Below, piece after piece: positions 34,913 to 47,464 of a DNA stretch of 64,000 nucleotides. The position numbers and the translations under genes were made by a program. The notes beneath the pieces were generated by a model. It searched no databases. It was not told the DNA's origin and worked only from the letters and a program-made list of their open reading frames with translations. The DNA is from Brachypodium distachyon (lineage: Eukaryota > Streptophyta > Magnoliopsida > Poales > Poaceae): assembly GCF_000005505.3 (NCBI RefSeq), contig NC_016131.3, positions 71,064,355 to 71,128,354 of the forward strand. The letters are read 5' to 3'. Positions within the stretch are counted from its first letter, which is position 1; each line of letters starts with the position of its first letter.

Positions 34913-37049
34913 TAGCCGAGATTAGATCCCCGTTTTTATTTTTAACCGAACCGGTACGCACCAATAAGATTGCGACACGTGGCACCTATTTTATTAAACG
35001 AAAAATGTAATTTTAATTCCCGGAATAATTAGAAATGGCACTTTTGCAGAAAAGCCCTCGAATCTTCAAATGATCATATCTTTTAATCTGTTTGGCCAAA
35101 TTTGATGATCCACATATTTCTGGAATACTTAGGAAATGTAGAATCTTTTGGCACTGTCCAATTTCAAATTTGAATATTTGAATCACAGTCAATTTACAGA
35201 ATATGGTTTAATACCATTTAAATCATAACTAAATATTTAGAAGTCCTTTTTAAATAAAACCAGTGCCCAATTTTTTTTTATTATCCTCTATCCATTGAGA
35301 TAGAGAAATAAATATTTTGAATTAAATTATTTGACTGATGCCAATTAAACCTTATTCAGGGTTTTATTTAATTGTTTTTGCCTTTTGTTTAAAACCCTAA
35401 AGCATTATTTTTAATTACCAATGCTTAGGATCAGTTGATCATCCAAATAAAAGAAACCCAACCATGTCACATGCTTGCATCACATCATAGCATATTCTTT
35501 TTTGTCGTGATGTGAATTGTGTGTTTATGTGTGTGTATATTGTTTGTTTCGTATAGTTTTCTCGGAGAGCGAACCTTGTGATTGTGACGAGTGTTTGAAC
35601 TCCAACTGCTACCAAGGCAAGTTCACTTTGATCATATCCTATTACTGTTTGTTTTTAAAATACTTATGCATTAGAGTTGTTTGTGGAACTGCATTGATAG
35701 GACTATTACTCGTACTTATGTTAGCTATGATTGACCTATTAGCTATAGGGTTACTTTTGCCATGAATCCTCCACCAATAGCCATCGTGATTAGTATTGCT
35801 TAGCCATGCTATGTTAGTAAACGTGAGAGGGAATCTCAATCACTGTGGAGTGATTTTGGAAACTTGGCAAAAACAACCCTAATGAACCATCCTGGGTGGA
35901 CTGCTTTGAGATTTTGAGATGTTATGCGACGTCAGGTCCATTTCTATGGGTCCTCTAAGTCGAGTCTCCGTGGATTCGGAGATGGATCGTCCATGGACGT
36001 CTCTTTCGTGGATTCGGGGAGTGCTTGCGTCGCAAATGTGGAATGCCACCTGAGGTATCAGAGACCGGACTACTTTCCTGTTTAGTAGCTTCCAGTACAA
36101 CCACATGGTAATATGGGCTCTGCTTGGATGGAGTAAGAAATGTTTACCCAGATCCGAGGGATTGTACTGAGGTAGTTGTGTAGGTGGGAGCACGGGTCCC
36201 TCAGGTGGTTTGGGTGAACATGTTCTAAAAATTGTTGAAGTCGATGCCGTTGCTACTCCACCCGGAGGGCAGCAAGGGATTAACACGCCAAATTCTTGTG
36301 GGGAATGTGTACAATCTCTCGAGAGTGTCAAACTAAGTACTTAGCCGTGTCCCCGGTTACGGACAATTATGAGCAACTAGATATTGGGGCTGTAAGGAAA
36401 GTCTCACTCATTCCAACTTCTTAAATAAAATAAATGGTTTGAACAGGGTAGGGGCACTTGATGTTTCTACTCAATGTGTTCTAAGTTAATAGAAGCATGG
36501 GTGTTTCTACCCCGTGTCCCTTAGTTAACAATTATGTAATACTTCTTTGTAGTAAGATAAACTATGTTTTGCTACCACGCTATAAAGACTGAACCCCACT
36601 ATACCTCAATTGCATATACTTGGTAGGATCTGTTATAACTTTCAGATGAACTTGCCAATACATTCAATGTATTGACCACATAGTGGCTGCAATCAATAAT
36701 GCAGGTGAATCTGACGAAGAGTGAGGTTCGTCGATGTTCTTTGGGTCATGTGCTTACATTCCAACATGCTCTCTCCTTTGGGAGTAGTTGAGGCCCATTT
36801 GCTCCAACTTTTTCCGCTGCCGTTTGTGAAACAGTTTTTGTGTTATTTTCGAACTCTATTTGTTATGCTAACCCAAGGGGTTATGCAAGTTTGTAAGTAC
36901 AATTAAGTTTTGGATGATACGATGTAATAAAGTACATTTGACCTTTGTATCTTGATATTACATCTTGAAACTGTCTGTGCTAGTGAGTCGATCCAGGAAC
37001 TAGCACAAATAAGCACAGAGATCGAACCTGTACGGGGGGGATCGCTTCA
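34913..37049 (+). mobile_element. RIRE3/8-like LTR, 3' two-thirds (copy C)
   Basis: Starts abruptly at the MULE edge near the end of the GC-rich block (CACGTGGCACC, as at 38675). It keeps the AT-rich half and the GGCAAGTTCACTTTGATCAT segment shared with the LTRs at 1634-1927 and 39275. It ends TTCA at 37049 followed by the primer binding site TGGTATCAGAGC at 37052-37063, so it is the end of a 5' LTR. The first third is missing and does not appear left of the MULE. Confidence 0.75.
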
Positions 37050-37313
37050 GATGGTATCAGAGCAATGTGTTGCCTGTAAGAACGTGACCCTAGCTTGGAT
37101 TAGGATAAGACAAAACCAAATACCAGACCATAAGATTATTTCTTATCCTATTTGATCTATATATATACATATATTTTGCTCCTTATCTCTATTCATCTAA
37201 CACATTGCATTTATATCTTACATATGCATGACATGTTTATTGTTTTATTTCCACATATACACCAAATACTATGCCTTATACCACAAATACATGATTCTTT
37301 TATTATTCCACAG
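37050..37313 (+). other. Leader of RIRE3/8-like copy C
   Basis: Primer binding site at 37052-37063, then a consensus-like splice donor GTAAG at 37076. An AT-rich, pyrimidine-rich stretch follows, ending TTATTATTCCACAG directly before ATG at 37314. The element changes at that ATG to Tat sequence, so orf0 itself is lost. Confidence 0.7.
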
Positions 37314-37485
37314 ATGTCGAGGGCGATTGCTGCCCGCAACCCGGCGAGCAAGTCCTCGTACTCCGCCGTGTTGTTGGTGGAGTTCGGGAAATCGAGCTGG
37401 ACAGTGAACCTCAGCTGGTCCCCCGTCGGTGACTCGATGACAACCCCGGCGCCAACTCCTTGGAGACTGAACGCGCCGTCGAAGT
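37314..37485 (-). pseudogene. RNase H fragment of a Tat-lineage Ty3 pol
   Basis: On the minus strand it reads FDGAFSLQGVGAGVVI...NSTNNTAEYE.LLAGLRAAIAL, the start of the RNase H domain of Tat/RIRE2-like polyproteins (the D and E active-site residues are in FDGAF and AEYE). It is cut on both sides by RIRE3/8-like sequence: the leader of copy C on the left and the LTR of copy A on the right. It probably belongs to the same minus-strand Tat element as 41711-45621. Confidence 0.8.
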
Positions 37486-40400
37486 TGTAACATCCCAATT
37501 TTCAAAACTCTTCATATGCATTGCATATCATAAGCATCTTGTCACCTTTGCATTTGATCACTTTCAAAACCCTAAAATTTGCCCAGAAAACCCTTTTGCA
37601 AAGATGCCTTTATTTGATCTTGGGCTTTGATCTTGCTCTTGAGTATTTGCATTTTAACCCATGAGGGTATTGTGGTAAAAAGGGATTTAATGCATATATA
37701 GAGCTATCCCATAAATTGGCTTTTGAAATTATTTTGAAAAATAATTTGTTTTGATAGCCTAAGGGAGCCCAAAAGCCATTTTATAGACAAAGGTATTTTT
37801 AAATATTTTATTTTGAGGAAATTCTTGTTCCGAAAGTTAGATCATATGAAAATATGACTTTACAAATTTTGCTGCATTTTATTTGCAGTGATTTGGAGTT
37901 TCGAATCAATTTTTGAGGTTCAAAAACAGAAAATAGATAAAAGAAAAAGAAAAACCAAGGAAAACTGGCCGAACGGGTCGACCGGACCGACCCGGACCGG
38001 ACCGACCGGCTCCGCCCAGCCCGGCCGCCCGCTCCCACTGACCGGTGGACCCCGTGCGTCATTTCTCCAACTGCCTCCGGAGTCCACGCAGAGCACGCCC
38101 CGCGAACCGCCCACGACTCCACTTCCGATTTCTTCGCGCACGAGCCTCCAACTCCAAATCCTTGCGCGTCATCCCGAGGCCCTCGCTTTTCTCCTCCAAT
38201 TCCCCCAAACCGCTCATCCAATTTCGCCTCGGTTGCAATTTAATTGCTCGCCGGAGTTGCTCTTGGCCGCCGCCGTTTTCCGCGTCTCGCCGCCGTTCCG
38301 GTGAGTCTCCGCCCGCGCCGACCTCCTAAGCCTCTTCCTCTCTTCGTTGCGCACGTAGTGACGCGGTCCAAATTGCTTTTGGAGCGCCGCCCGCGCTCAG
38401 CCCGTCTTCTTCCCCGCCTCCGGCCGCCTGCGCCGCCCCGAGCCGCCCGTGCGCCCGCGCGCTGCCCGCGCCCGCGAGCCCGCCTGCCGCGCTCCGCGCC
38501 GCCGCCCGCGCCTACGCCTCCGGCTGCCCGCGCTGCCCCGTGCTCCGCCGCGCGCTCCCCGTCGCTGCCCCGCGCGCGCTGCCTCTGCCGCCCGGCCGCC
38601 CGCGCCGCGCCGCCGCCGGCGAGCTAGCCCGCCGGCCGGAACCCTAGAACCGGGCCAGTCAAGTTTCGCCACGTGGCGAGATTTTGTTTTATTTATTTTA
38701 TTTTAATTCGGCCAGATTAGATAATGCAATTTTGCAGAAAGGCCCCTACAACTTCAAAGGCCCATATCTTTCAAACCGTTTGTCCAAAAATTGTGTTCCG
38801 CACCTTTGTGGAAGCGTCGCAACTTGTAGAATATTTTGGCACTGTTTAATTTCAGTTTTGAACAACTTAGACAGTATCTATTTACAGAATGGTTGAATAT
38901 GGTTTAAATTTCAAATGAATTGTTTCAAAACAGTTTTGAGCATGTTATCTTGCTGTAAAATTATTTAAACTTGTTCTCTGTCCATTAGGATCAGAAAAAA
39001 ATTATTTTGTGTATAATCATGGCATACAAGTTAAATATTGCTCTATGTTGCAAAAGCCGCACAATCTTTTGTTTTAAACCTTATCCATGTATCATGCATA
39101 GTAATTACCACTTTGATGTTGTATAATCTGACCAAACCATTTGAAAAACTTTTCAAAACAGAAAGAAAACTTTTTACCTTGGATGTAACCTTTGTGTGTT
39201 TCTTCATTTTAGATTGTGTGGAGTGTATTCCTTGTTGTTGCGAAGAGTGCGAGAACTACCACAACCTTGGACAAGGCAAGTTCACTTTGATCATTCTCCT
39301 AAATATTTTTACTATGCACTAGATGTTTTATTAGATGCATCAGGAATATTACTCGTACTTCTATGCTAGCTATAAATTCTAGGTAGTCTAGTTTACCCTC
39401 GCCATTACCTTGCTACCAAAATTGCCATCGATTGTAGTTGAACGCTAGGCTATGGTAGTATCGTGGGGGAAATAACTAAATTATGATATTGTTATGCCTT
39501 TGGCGATATGAAATGTTTTGTTAGAAGTAAGGCAAAACAACTAATTCAATGAACCGTCTTGGATGAGCTGCTTTGAAGATTTTGAGGATTAGCGGCGTCA
39601 GGTCCATTTCTATGGGTCCCTCTGAGTCGAGTTCCTGTGGATTCAGGAATGGATCGTCCATGGACGTCTCTCCCGTAGATTCGGGGAGCGCCTACGTTGC
39701 AAATGTGGAATGCCACCTGGGGTAACCGAGACTGGACTAGTTTCCTATTTAGAAGCTTGTAGTGCAACCACAATGCTATATGGGCTCTGGCGAGACAAGA
39801 GTAAGTTGTATGAACCTAGACCCGAGGAATTGTACTGAGGTAGCCGTGTAGGGGGAGCGTGATTCTCTCGTGGTTTAGGGAATTACCTCTGAAAATCTCG
39901 TAATCGATGCCGTTGCTACTCTACCCTGAGGATAGCAAGGGATTAACACGTCGGTTTCTTGTGGGGAATGTGTACAAACTCTCGAGAGTGTCAAAACTAA
40001 GTACTTAGCCGTGTCCTCGGCAAGGACAATTTGAGCAACTAGATGTGGAGCTGTAAGGAAAGTCTCACTCATTCCAATTTCTTAAATAAAATAAATGGTT
40101 TGAATAGGGTAGGGGCACTTGATGAATCCACTTCAATGTGCTATAGGTTAATAGGAGCATGGGTGTGTCTACCCGGTGTCCAATAGTTAACATTACTATA
40201 ACATTCCTTTGTAGTAGGGTAATTTTGTTCTGCTTCCACGCAAACAGCCTGAACTCCACCTTGCCACATTATGCATATACTTGGTAGGTTCTGTTATAAC
40301 TCCTGGTGAATCTTGCCAATACATTCAATGTATTGACCCTAGTGGGTGCATCATTTAATGATGGAGGAAGCTCCGACGACGAGTAAGATGTACGTTCTAC

Positions 40401-40680
40401 TTGTTTGGGTTACGGGCCTACATTCCAACACGCCGCTCTCACCATGGTGTTGATGTGCCCTTGTATCTTTCGTTTTCCGCTGCTAAACAGTTGTTTTATT
40501 TCCAGCTGACCCGTGAGGTTATGCGAGTTGTAAGTACTTTTAAATTCTGGATGATACGTTGTAATATTGAGACCTTTGTTCTATGATATTACATCTTGAA
40601 ACTGTGTGTGCTAGTGAGTCGATCTAGGGACTAGCACTAAAGCACAGAGATCGAACCCGTGTACGGTGGCGGTCGCTTCA
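37486..40680 (+). mobile_element. RIRE3/8-like Ty3/gypsy 5' LTR (copy A)
   Basis: Begins TGTAACATCCC, ends TTCA, about 3.2 kb, and is followed by the primer binding site at 40683-40694. It matches the minus-strand LTR at 406-3561 along its whole length, including the GC-rich centre (37970-38660). The base before it, inside Tat RNase H, would be the left target site (GAAGT); the partner site is lost. No 3' LTR of this copy is present. Confidence 0.9.
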
Positions 40681-41050
40681 GATGGTATCAGAGCATTGTG
40701 TTGCCTGTAGGAACGTGACCCTAGCATGGATTAGGCCAAAAGAGACCATAAGATTGTTCTATGCATTTCATCCACTCTACATTTGCATATTGAGATACAT
40801 ACATATTCATATATACTTACAATCATACCAATGACCAATGCATATGTACTACTTGTGTTTTACTTCATCCACTTGCATCTCAAATTTTATATGCATTTGT
40901 ATACACCTCATACTACAATGTCATGCTCTCCACTATTACAATCATACGTCATGTTTGCATAACATACACCTTATATTGTCATCATTACATTTATGCATCC
41001 ACCCACTTGATCATGTGACTAATTCTTTCCCTCCACCATAAATCTTGTAG
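40681..41050 (+). other. Leader of RIRE3/8-like copy A with tRNA-Met primer binding site
   Basis: TGGTATCAGAGC at 40683-40694. GTAGGA at 40707 and CTTGTAG directly before the orf0 ATG make possible splice borders of a 344-nt AT-rich intron. No gene inside. Confidence 0.8.
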
Positions 41051-41710
41051 ATGAATGGTCCACCAAATTTCGGAGATGAGCCACCTTTCACACACGTCCA
41101 TTACCCGACAGTTGACAACGACATCCCGTTTGGGAGACAACTTGCTACTTTGTGCACGACACTGCACCTGGCAGCACCCTGTTTCCGAGGACGTGCTGAG
41201 CCAATGGGATCCCAGGGAGGTGCACGCGGCTGGGAGATCGACACGGAGATCAGAGGACGGACTGTTGTTCCATTGACGCCCGACATCACCTACTCCGTGC
41301 GCTACCCCGACTTCATGCTGGGACTCCAATTCGCCATGCAACATGCGATAGCTCGTGTGTGCGAGGCGTACCACAATGAACTGCCTCCGGACTCTGTCTT
41401 TCGTAGCTTTGGAAGACGAGTTGTTGGCGGGAATGTCGTGGGACCGGAGATCCTAGGCGAGGATCCGCACATGGAGGATGTTCAGTTTCAAGCTCTGGAG
41501 CAGAACATGGTGGACATAGGGAAGAGTCTCTACAACGAGATGACCTGTGCAGACATAGCTGAAGACCAGGTGGGGATACTCCAAGGTCAACTAGCGCTGA
41601 AGACAAACGAGGTGCACCGCAGGGGAGATGTTATCCTGAACATGCACGAGATCATGGAGCAAATTATGTACGAGAAGGATCTCCTGCAACTTCAGTATGA
41701 TCAGCTCCAA
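41051..41710 (+). CDS. orf0 of RIRE3/8-like copy A, 3' truncated
   Basis: Open for about 220 codons from MNGPPNFGDEPPF. Alignable by eye with the minus-strand orf0 at 48434. Both share PPFT-V-YP, the FGRR block, EIRGR/KIRGR, the QFAMQ stretch and a C-terminal coiled-coil-like region (MEQIMYE versus INQLLYE). Function unknown; such orf0 products precede gag in rice RIRE3/8 as I remember. At about 41711 the sequence switches to Tat RT in antisense, and the frame runs on only to a chance stop at 41770. Confidence 0.75.
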
Positions 41711-42124
41711 GCCCCGGCGGCCTTCAGCTTGTACACCTCTTGCTTTAGGTACTACTACAGGATTAGCTAACCAAGTGGGGTACAGAACTTCCCTGATAGC
41801 CCCGACGGCCTTCAGCTTGTACACCTCTTGCTTGATGAAATCTTTGCGCTCTTCTGCTTGCCGCCGAATCTTCTGCTTGACGGGGTGGGCATCCGGACGC
41901 ACCGCGAGCCGATGCTCAATCACCTCCCTAGGGACTCCGGGAAGGTCCGACGGCTCCCAAGCGAACACGTCGGTATCTCCCGGAGGAAAGTGATGAGGGC
42001 GCTTTCCTATTCGGCAGTGAGGTTTGCACCGACGGTGACGGTGGGCTCCTTGTTGCCGGCTTGGAGGGGCAGCTTCTTCACCTTGGAGGCCTCCTCCCGG
42101 AGCTTCTGTCCCTTGCAGGGGCAC
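41711..42124 (-). pseudogene. Tat reverse transcriptase N-terminal region, truncated
   Basis: Minus-strand reading gives DVFAWEPSDLPGVPREVIEHRL, then KLKAVGAIREV and PTWLANPVVVPK, the conserved run-up to the RT palm. The sequence then breaks off. A TAG at about 41999-42001 and a one-base shift near 41985 separate it from the protease frame. At the truncation end a 36-bp segment of this same RT is duplicated (41711-41746 and 41800-41835). Confidence 0.8.
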
Positions 42125-42800
42125 GAGCTCGAGCCTGTGCTTCCCCCGGCAAGCTCTTGCGGGGTAGCGCGGGCCTTTTTCGTCGCCGAGGCATCGACCG
42201 GCGAGCTGTCGTCTCCGGCCACATTTTCGTCGCCGGCGTCAGCTGCCTTGACGACCTCACCCACGCACCAAGCTGCGTCCTTGAGGTCGCACCTGATGGA
42301 GAGAACTCCATACACGGACGGCATCTTCATCACGCCATAGGCGCAATGCGTAGCCGCCATAAACTTGATCAGCGCTGGCCGACCAACGATCCCGTTGTAG
42401 GGCAATGGGGTGTGTGCCACGTCGAACACTATGTGTTCGGTCCTGAACGTTTCCCGGGACCTGAAGGTCACCGGAACGTGATGCGTCCCAGAGGGCGCAC
42501 GATCCCGGGGTTCACCCCCCAGAACGGGTCGGTGGGCTTCAGCTGCTCCACCGGCAACTGGAGTTTCTCCACCAGTCTGGCTGACAGGAGGTTAAGCCCC
42601 GCTCCATTGTCCACCAGCACCTTGGTCACCGTCATGTTGCTGATGATCGGTGAGACGACGAAGGGTATTACCCGTTCACCCAACTGCCGCGCTGGGTGAT
42701 CGTCAGCGCTGAAGGTGATCGGCACATGCGACCACCTCAGTGGCTGTTGTGGCTCCCCATCCAGCAACAGCGCGCGCACGTCACAGGTGAGGCACTTCAC
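42007..42800 (-). pseudogene. Tat aspartic protease region
   Basis: Contains VLVDNGAGLNLL, the retroviral-type aspartyl protease active site in the form usual for the Tat lineage, and later YNGIVGRPAL. A frameshift near 42470 splits it into two frames (42800-42468 and 42471-42007). A Lys/Glu-rich linker to RT follows. It would process the Gag-Pol polyprotein. Confidence 0.8.
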
Positions 42801-42860
42801 CGCGGCATGGGATGGGAGAGCATAGGCTCCCCCATGGATGCAGGCGACGCCGTGAGGCTC

Positions 42861-44613
42861 CTAGAAGCCGGGCTCGTCGCCGCCAGTGCAGTCGGACTCG
42901 CGCTGCTCCTCAGTGCGAGCCCTGCCTCGTCCCCGGGGAGGGCTCTCTCTACTGGCGCGGGGCTGGCCGTGTCCCCCCTGTGGTTCGTCTCTGCCGGCAG
43001 CACCGCTGGCAGGCCTCGGTTCCGCTCTGGGGTCGTTCAGGCAATCTCTGGAGAGATGCCCGATGTCGCCGCAGTTGAAGCAAGCGCCAGCAGCGCGGCG
43101 CTCCTCATGGCGCTGCTCCCGCCGCTGCTTGATCCCCTGCAGGATGCGGCAGTCCTGCGCGTCGTGGGTGGAGTTGTTATGGATGGGGCAGCGGGGCGCG
43201 TCACCCCGCTTGCCACCAGACCCACCACCCGGCGAGGCCTTCTCGCGGCAGCCTTGGCCGCTAGCTCGGGGGCAGAACGCCCTTCCTCGGCCATGGCGTA
43301 TAGATCCTGCGTCGTCTGGATCCGATGTGTGCTCAACTTCTCGCGCATCTTGGGGTCGCGAACGTTGATGGCGAAGATGTTGACGATGGCAGTCGCCTCC
43401 GCCTCCGGGATAGAGTATGAGAGGTTGGAGAAGCGGTTGACGAAGCTCCGCAACGTCTCCCCCGGCTTCTGCACGATGGTGTGCAGTTCCGCCATGGTTC
43501 CTGGGCGCTTGTAGCCGCCCTGGAACGCACTCACAAACTGCTCTCGCAGGTCCGCCCAAGTGTGAATGGACCCGGCGGGCAGGTTGAGCAGCCAGGTTCT
43601 CGCTAATCCTTTCAGGACCATCGGGAACTAGTCGGCCCTGACCTTGTCGTTGGCACCGATGCCATGCATCCCCAACGTGTAGGTCAGGAGGAAATCCTTG
43701 GGATTCACGGTCCCGTCGTACGTGCCGAACGCTGGCGCTCGGAACTTGCGGGGCCTTGTCACCCGGCGCAGCTCGCGCGTGAACGCGGTGCAGCCGTCCT
43801 TGAGGCCCATGGGAGCATCCTCCTGCTCCTGCGGGCGCTGACGCTCCACCTCGCGTCGACACCGGTGCTCTAGGCGCTGGCGTAGATCTTCTTGCTGGCG
43901 GGCATTCAAAATGCCACACGCGTCACCCTGCGTGACAGTTGGTGACGAGTCCGAGGACCCCTCCGGGTCCCCCTTTCCCTGGCCTCCCTGCAGGGGAGGG
44001 TTCTCCCCCTGTCGCGAGGCGCGGGGCGCGTCTCCGGGCTCCGGGTTCTGCCCGTGGCCGGAGCCTACCGGGACGCCCTCGCCTTGCGGCTGCTGGGCGG
44101 CCAGAGTGAGGAGCGCACCCAACTCCTCGCCCCAGGTCTCGTGCGCCGGCGTGCCCTATTGCGGTTCATACCGCACCATGACCCGCGCAGAGATGATAGC
44201 TTCCGCCGGGGTTCATGCGGGGGCAGCCGGTTTCCCGAGCGGCTGCGGTCCGCTCTAGCCCCGGACACCTCCGGGTGCGCGGGATGTGAGCCCCCAGGCG
44301 TCGCTCGCGACGCGGTATGCTCATGGTGCCGCTGCCGCTGCGTGTCCTCGGCCCGCGACTCGACTCGCTGGCCAGTGCGGGCGGCATCATGCCCGCTTGC
44401 GCGGCTGGCCCCAGCGCCGGGGGCCGTCGGTCCCCTCAGCCGGTTGTCTGCCGACGGCCGTGGGGGCGGGGGAGGCAGCTGTGATTGCTGCACCCTTGAG
44501 GGCTCAGGGTTCTCCTGAGCCCCTGACGCGAGCTGCACGTCATGAACCCGCGTTTGTGCCGCTGGGGCCTCACGCATGTCTATCCGAGGATCACCAGCCC
44601 GCTTGGGGGGCAT
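42861..44613 (-). pseudogene. Tat gag gene, broken
   Basis: The N-terminal part (44613 to about 44065) is a charged, low-complexity region starting MPPKRAGD. The capsid part includes FRAPAFGTYDGTVNPKDFL and FVSAFQGGYKRPG, and a CCHC zinc knuckle CFNCGDIGHLSRDC lies near the C-terminus. Breaks: a frame change near 44100, a TAG at about 43629-43627 in place of tryptophan, and a frame change near 43230. Codon use is extremely GC-rich, unlike the neighbouring RIRE3/8-like genes. Confidence 0.82.
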
Positions 44614-44701
44614 GGTGGTCGACTCCGTTGGCGAAGAAGACGAGGCCGACGTCGATGCAGATGCTGCTGCCGGCGGTCACCGGCGACCTCTCCTCTCGCG
44701 C

Positions 44702-44721
44702 TCCCTACCTGGCGCGCTAGA
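44702..44721 (-). other. Primer-binding-site-like segment of the Tat element
   Basis: Directly after the LTR end (minus strand) stands TAGCGCGCCAGGTAGGG. A functional site would begin TGG to pair with the CCA end of a tRNA, so either one base has mutated or I have misjudged the tRNA. Confidence 0.45.
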
Positions 44722-45621
44722 TGTCGTCGCACGGGGCTCCGACACCGGGGGCGTGCTGGCACACCCCCTTTTAGGTTTGGCAGGGGCGTCGGGGATCGCT
44801 CTGGTGATCGCCGGCGTGGCCGATGGCGTATGTGAACTGCGAAGTAAGGTACCCAGGATGCATGAAAGCTAAGGACACATGCACACACGTTTTTACCCAG
44901 GTTCGGACCACCCGGGGGTGTAAAACCCTACGTCCTGCCTGTCTGAGCTGGTATTATCGCAAAGCCAAGTGTTTACAGGTTGCCGGGTAAGTTCCCGGGC
45001 ACTCTCTCCCTTTAGGCTAAGTGTTCCTTACTACTCTCTGCTAATGCTAGAGGCTAACCGTGAGCTGATCCAACCCCTTGACCGCGGGCAGGGGTCCTCC
45101 TTTTATAGCCAAGGGGATACCACAGGTGCCACGATGCATGCATTACAAGTGGCGAGCGGGGAGACAGGGCAACTCCCCCTCGGTGCGCTGGTGGCACGCA
45201 TGAGTGCCAACTCCCCAGCTAGGAACCTAGGGCCTAGGAACTAGCTCTGGACAACCATTATTCACTTGACTGGACGGGTAACTTCCCTCCTGTCGGCTCA
45301 TTAAATGCGTCGTGTGCTTCACTCCTCGCCCTGGCGGAACTGCGCACCGGACGCCTGACGCGTGCCCACGCGGCGCCGCTGAGCTACCTGCTGGGCCCCG
45401 TTCTCACGACGGGAGCCTGCGCCCGGGAACCCCCCTCCCGGCAAGTGACATCCCGGGAGGTGGCCAAGCGAGAATATTCCCCGAAGCCCCGCTAGCCCTT
45501 CCGGGCTGGTGGCCTGCCGGGCAGCACGCTAACTGCTTCCCGGGATGATGCCTTCCCGGGAACTCGATGATGCGACCCACGCGTCGCGCGACGGTGGTAC
45601 CCCGGTGCCACGGTTGCGACA
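44722..45621 (-). mobile_element. 5' LTR of the minus-strand Tat/RIRE2-like element
   Basis: From TGTCGCAACCG at 45621 to CGACGACA at 44722, 900 bp. It matches the solo LTR at 30179-31167. The adjoining gag-protease-RT order on the minus strand makes it the 5' LTR. It has inserted into the protease of RIRE3/8-like copy B; the bases just outside are AAAGC. The partner LTR is lost. Confidence 0.9.
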
Positions 45622-47186
45622 AAAGCAGACTTGAAACGGATTTTCTTATTCTCTGGGGTGGTGAGGGTGATGGTCCTTCTGACACAATCTATGAGTCCCT
45701 CGTACTTGGCCAGCCAATCCATTCCTAGGATGACATCCAAACCCTTGGACCCTATTATTATTAGGTCCGTGGGGAAGGTGTGTTTCCCTATTTCCAAACT
45801 TAGCCCACGACAGTCATAGGTGGCTATCAATTCTCCCCCTGGTGAATTCACTTTCATGGGGTTTGCTAATGTGCTAGCAGGTAATCCATTTTGATGCACA
45901 AATCCTCTTGAGATGAATGAATGAGATGCACCGGTATCAAACAGTACTAAAGCTTTAAATGAATTAACGCTAAAGGTACCGATGACTATACCTTGCTCCT
46001 CGGTGATCTCTTCCACGTCGATGTGGTTCACGTTGCCCTTCTGGAATGGGTTTGGTTTAACCACATTCCCTGTCATCCTCTCCAGGCAGTCGTTGGAGTA
46101 GTGCCCCATCTTGTGGCACTTGAAGCACTCCACCTGGCTCATGTCCCTGCCAGGGTTGCGGTTCTGTCCAGCTCCATTGCCGTTGGTGTGGCCCTTTCCA
46201 TTGCCATTTTGGTTTCCACCTCCATTGTGGTTACCATTTCCGTTGTGGATCCTCGGGCGCTGCTGGTGCTGGTGCTGGTGCTGGTGCTTGCTGCTGCTGT
46301 TGTTGTTCCCGGTATAGCAGTTCTGATGGCCATACCCTCCACGGCGTCTGTCGTTGTGGCCCCCGGCCCTATGCACAGACGAACTGGCACTGCCATCCTG
46401 GGTGATGCACGGCTTCTGATGTGGCCCCGCGTGAGAGCCTCCCTGGTGGAGTCTCCTCTTGCGGTTCTCCATCTAGTGGAGCTTATTCTCCAACACAATC
46501 GCCTTGTCAATGAGCGATTGGTAGGTAGGAGTGTAAGCAACAGCCAACTGAACGGAGAGTTCGTCGTTCAGCGCATCCAAGAACCTCTCTCGGCGCTTGG
46601 CATCCGTGTTCACCTCGTCCGGCGCATAGCGGGCAAGGCTGTTGAATTGGTCAATGAACTCGACCACTGTACGGCTTCCCTGTCTGAGCCGCGGGAATTC
46701 CTTCTTCTTCAGGTTAAGCACCCCTGCTGAGATTTGGGCGGTGCGGAAAGCTTCTTGGAACATGTCCCAGGTGACATGCTCGATGGGGGTGGTGATCTGT
46801 TAGTTCTCCCACCAGGATGCAGCTGGTCCTTCCAATAGGTGAGCTGCAAATCTCACCTTCTCTTCCTCGGTGCAGTTGATTGTCACCAAGTTCTTGTTAA
46901 CTGAGCGGAGCCAGTCGTCCGCCACTATTGGCTCTAGTGAGCTGGAGAAAGTGGGTGGGCGCAAGCGCAAAAACCTGGTTAGCATATCCACCTGTGGAGG
47001 GTGGTGTTGTTGGTTGTTGTTGGGGTTCTGCTGGTGGTTGCCGTTGTTGTTGGCCAGTTGCTGAGTGATCAGCTGAAAGAATTGGGTCTGGGTGGCCATT
47101 AACTGCTGCATGGTTGCAGCATTCCCATCTGCTTCGGCGTTGTTAGCCTCGGCGTTGTTTGCGGGGTTCTGGCGTCTCGGAGGCAT
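45622..47186 (-). pseudogene. gag-protease of RIRE3/8-like Ty3 element (copy B), interrupted
   Basis: ATG at 47186 (MPPRRQN). The capsid part has LRLRPPTFSSSLEPIVADDWLR shortened here to its core PPTFSS and WLRSVNK, followed by EGPAASWWEN. Next come a Gln/His/Asn repeat region, the CCHC knuckle CFKCHKMGHYSNDC, and the protease site FDTGASHSF with ILGMDWL. These resemble Del/Tekay-type gag-pol. Two in-frame stops: TAA at 46802-46800 (tyrosine expected) and TAG at 46475-46473. The frame is cut at 45621 by the Tat LTR inside protease, so RT to integrase are missing here. Confidence 0.85.
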
Positions 47187-47464
47187 CTTTTTAGGGTAGC
47201 ATAGATGAGGAATAATAGACAGAATAGAGCTAAGGATGTCTAAGTCCCCACAAGCATATCTCAATCATACACTCAAATCATTCATAAAATGGTTTTGAAA
47301 GATATACCAAAACACACTTGTTCATGATGGGACACTGCCCATATAGAGTACGGAAAATGCAATCAATCTACATTGCCATACACATAGATTGTATGGTCAA
47401 TGACTAACTCGCAAAACTGATAACTAAAAATATCTGACAAAGACTGGCAGACATCGAGACTAGG

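Noticed and set aside
44722..45621. Reading this LTR as a second solo LTR
   Set aside because: It is followed by a primer-site-like segment and gag-protease-RT on the same strand, so it is a 5' LTR of a partial element.
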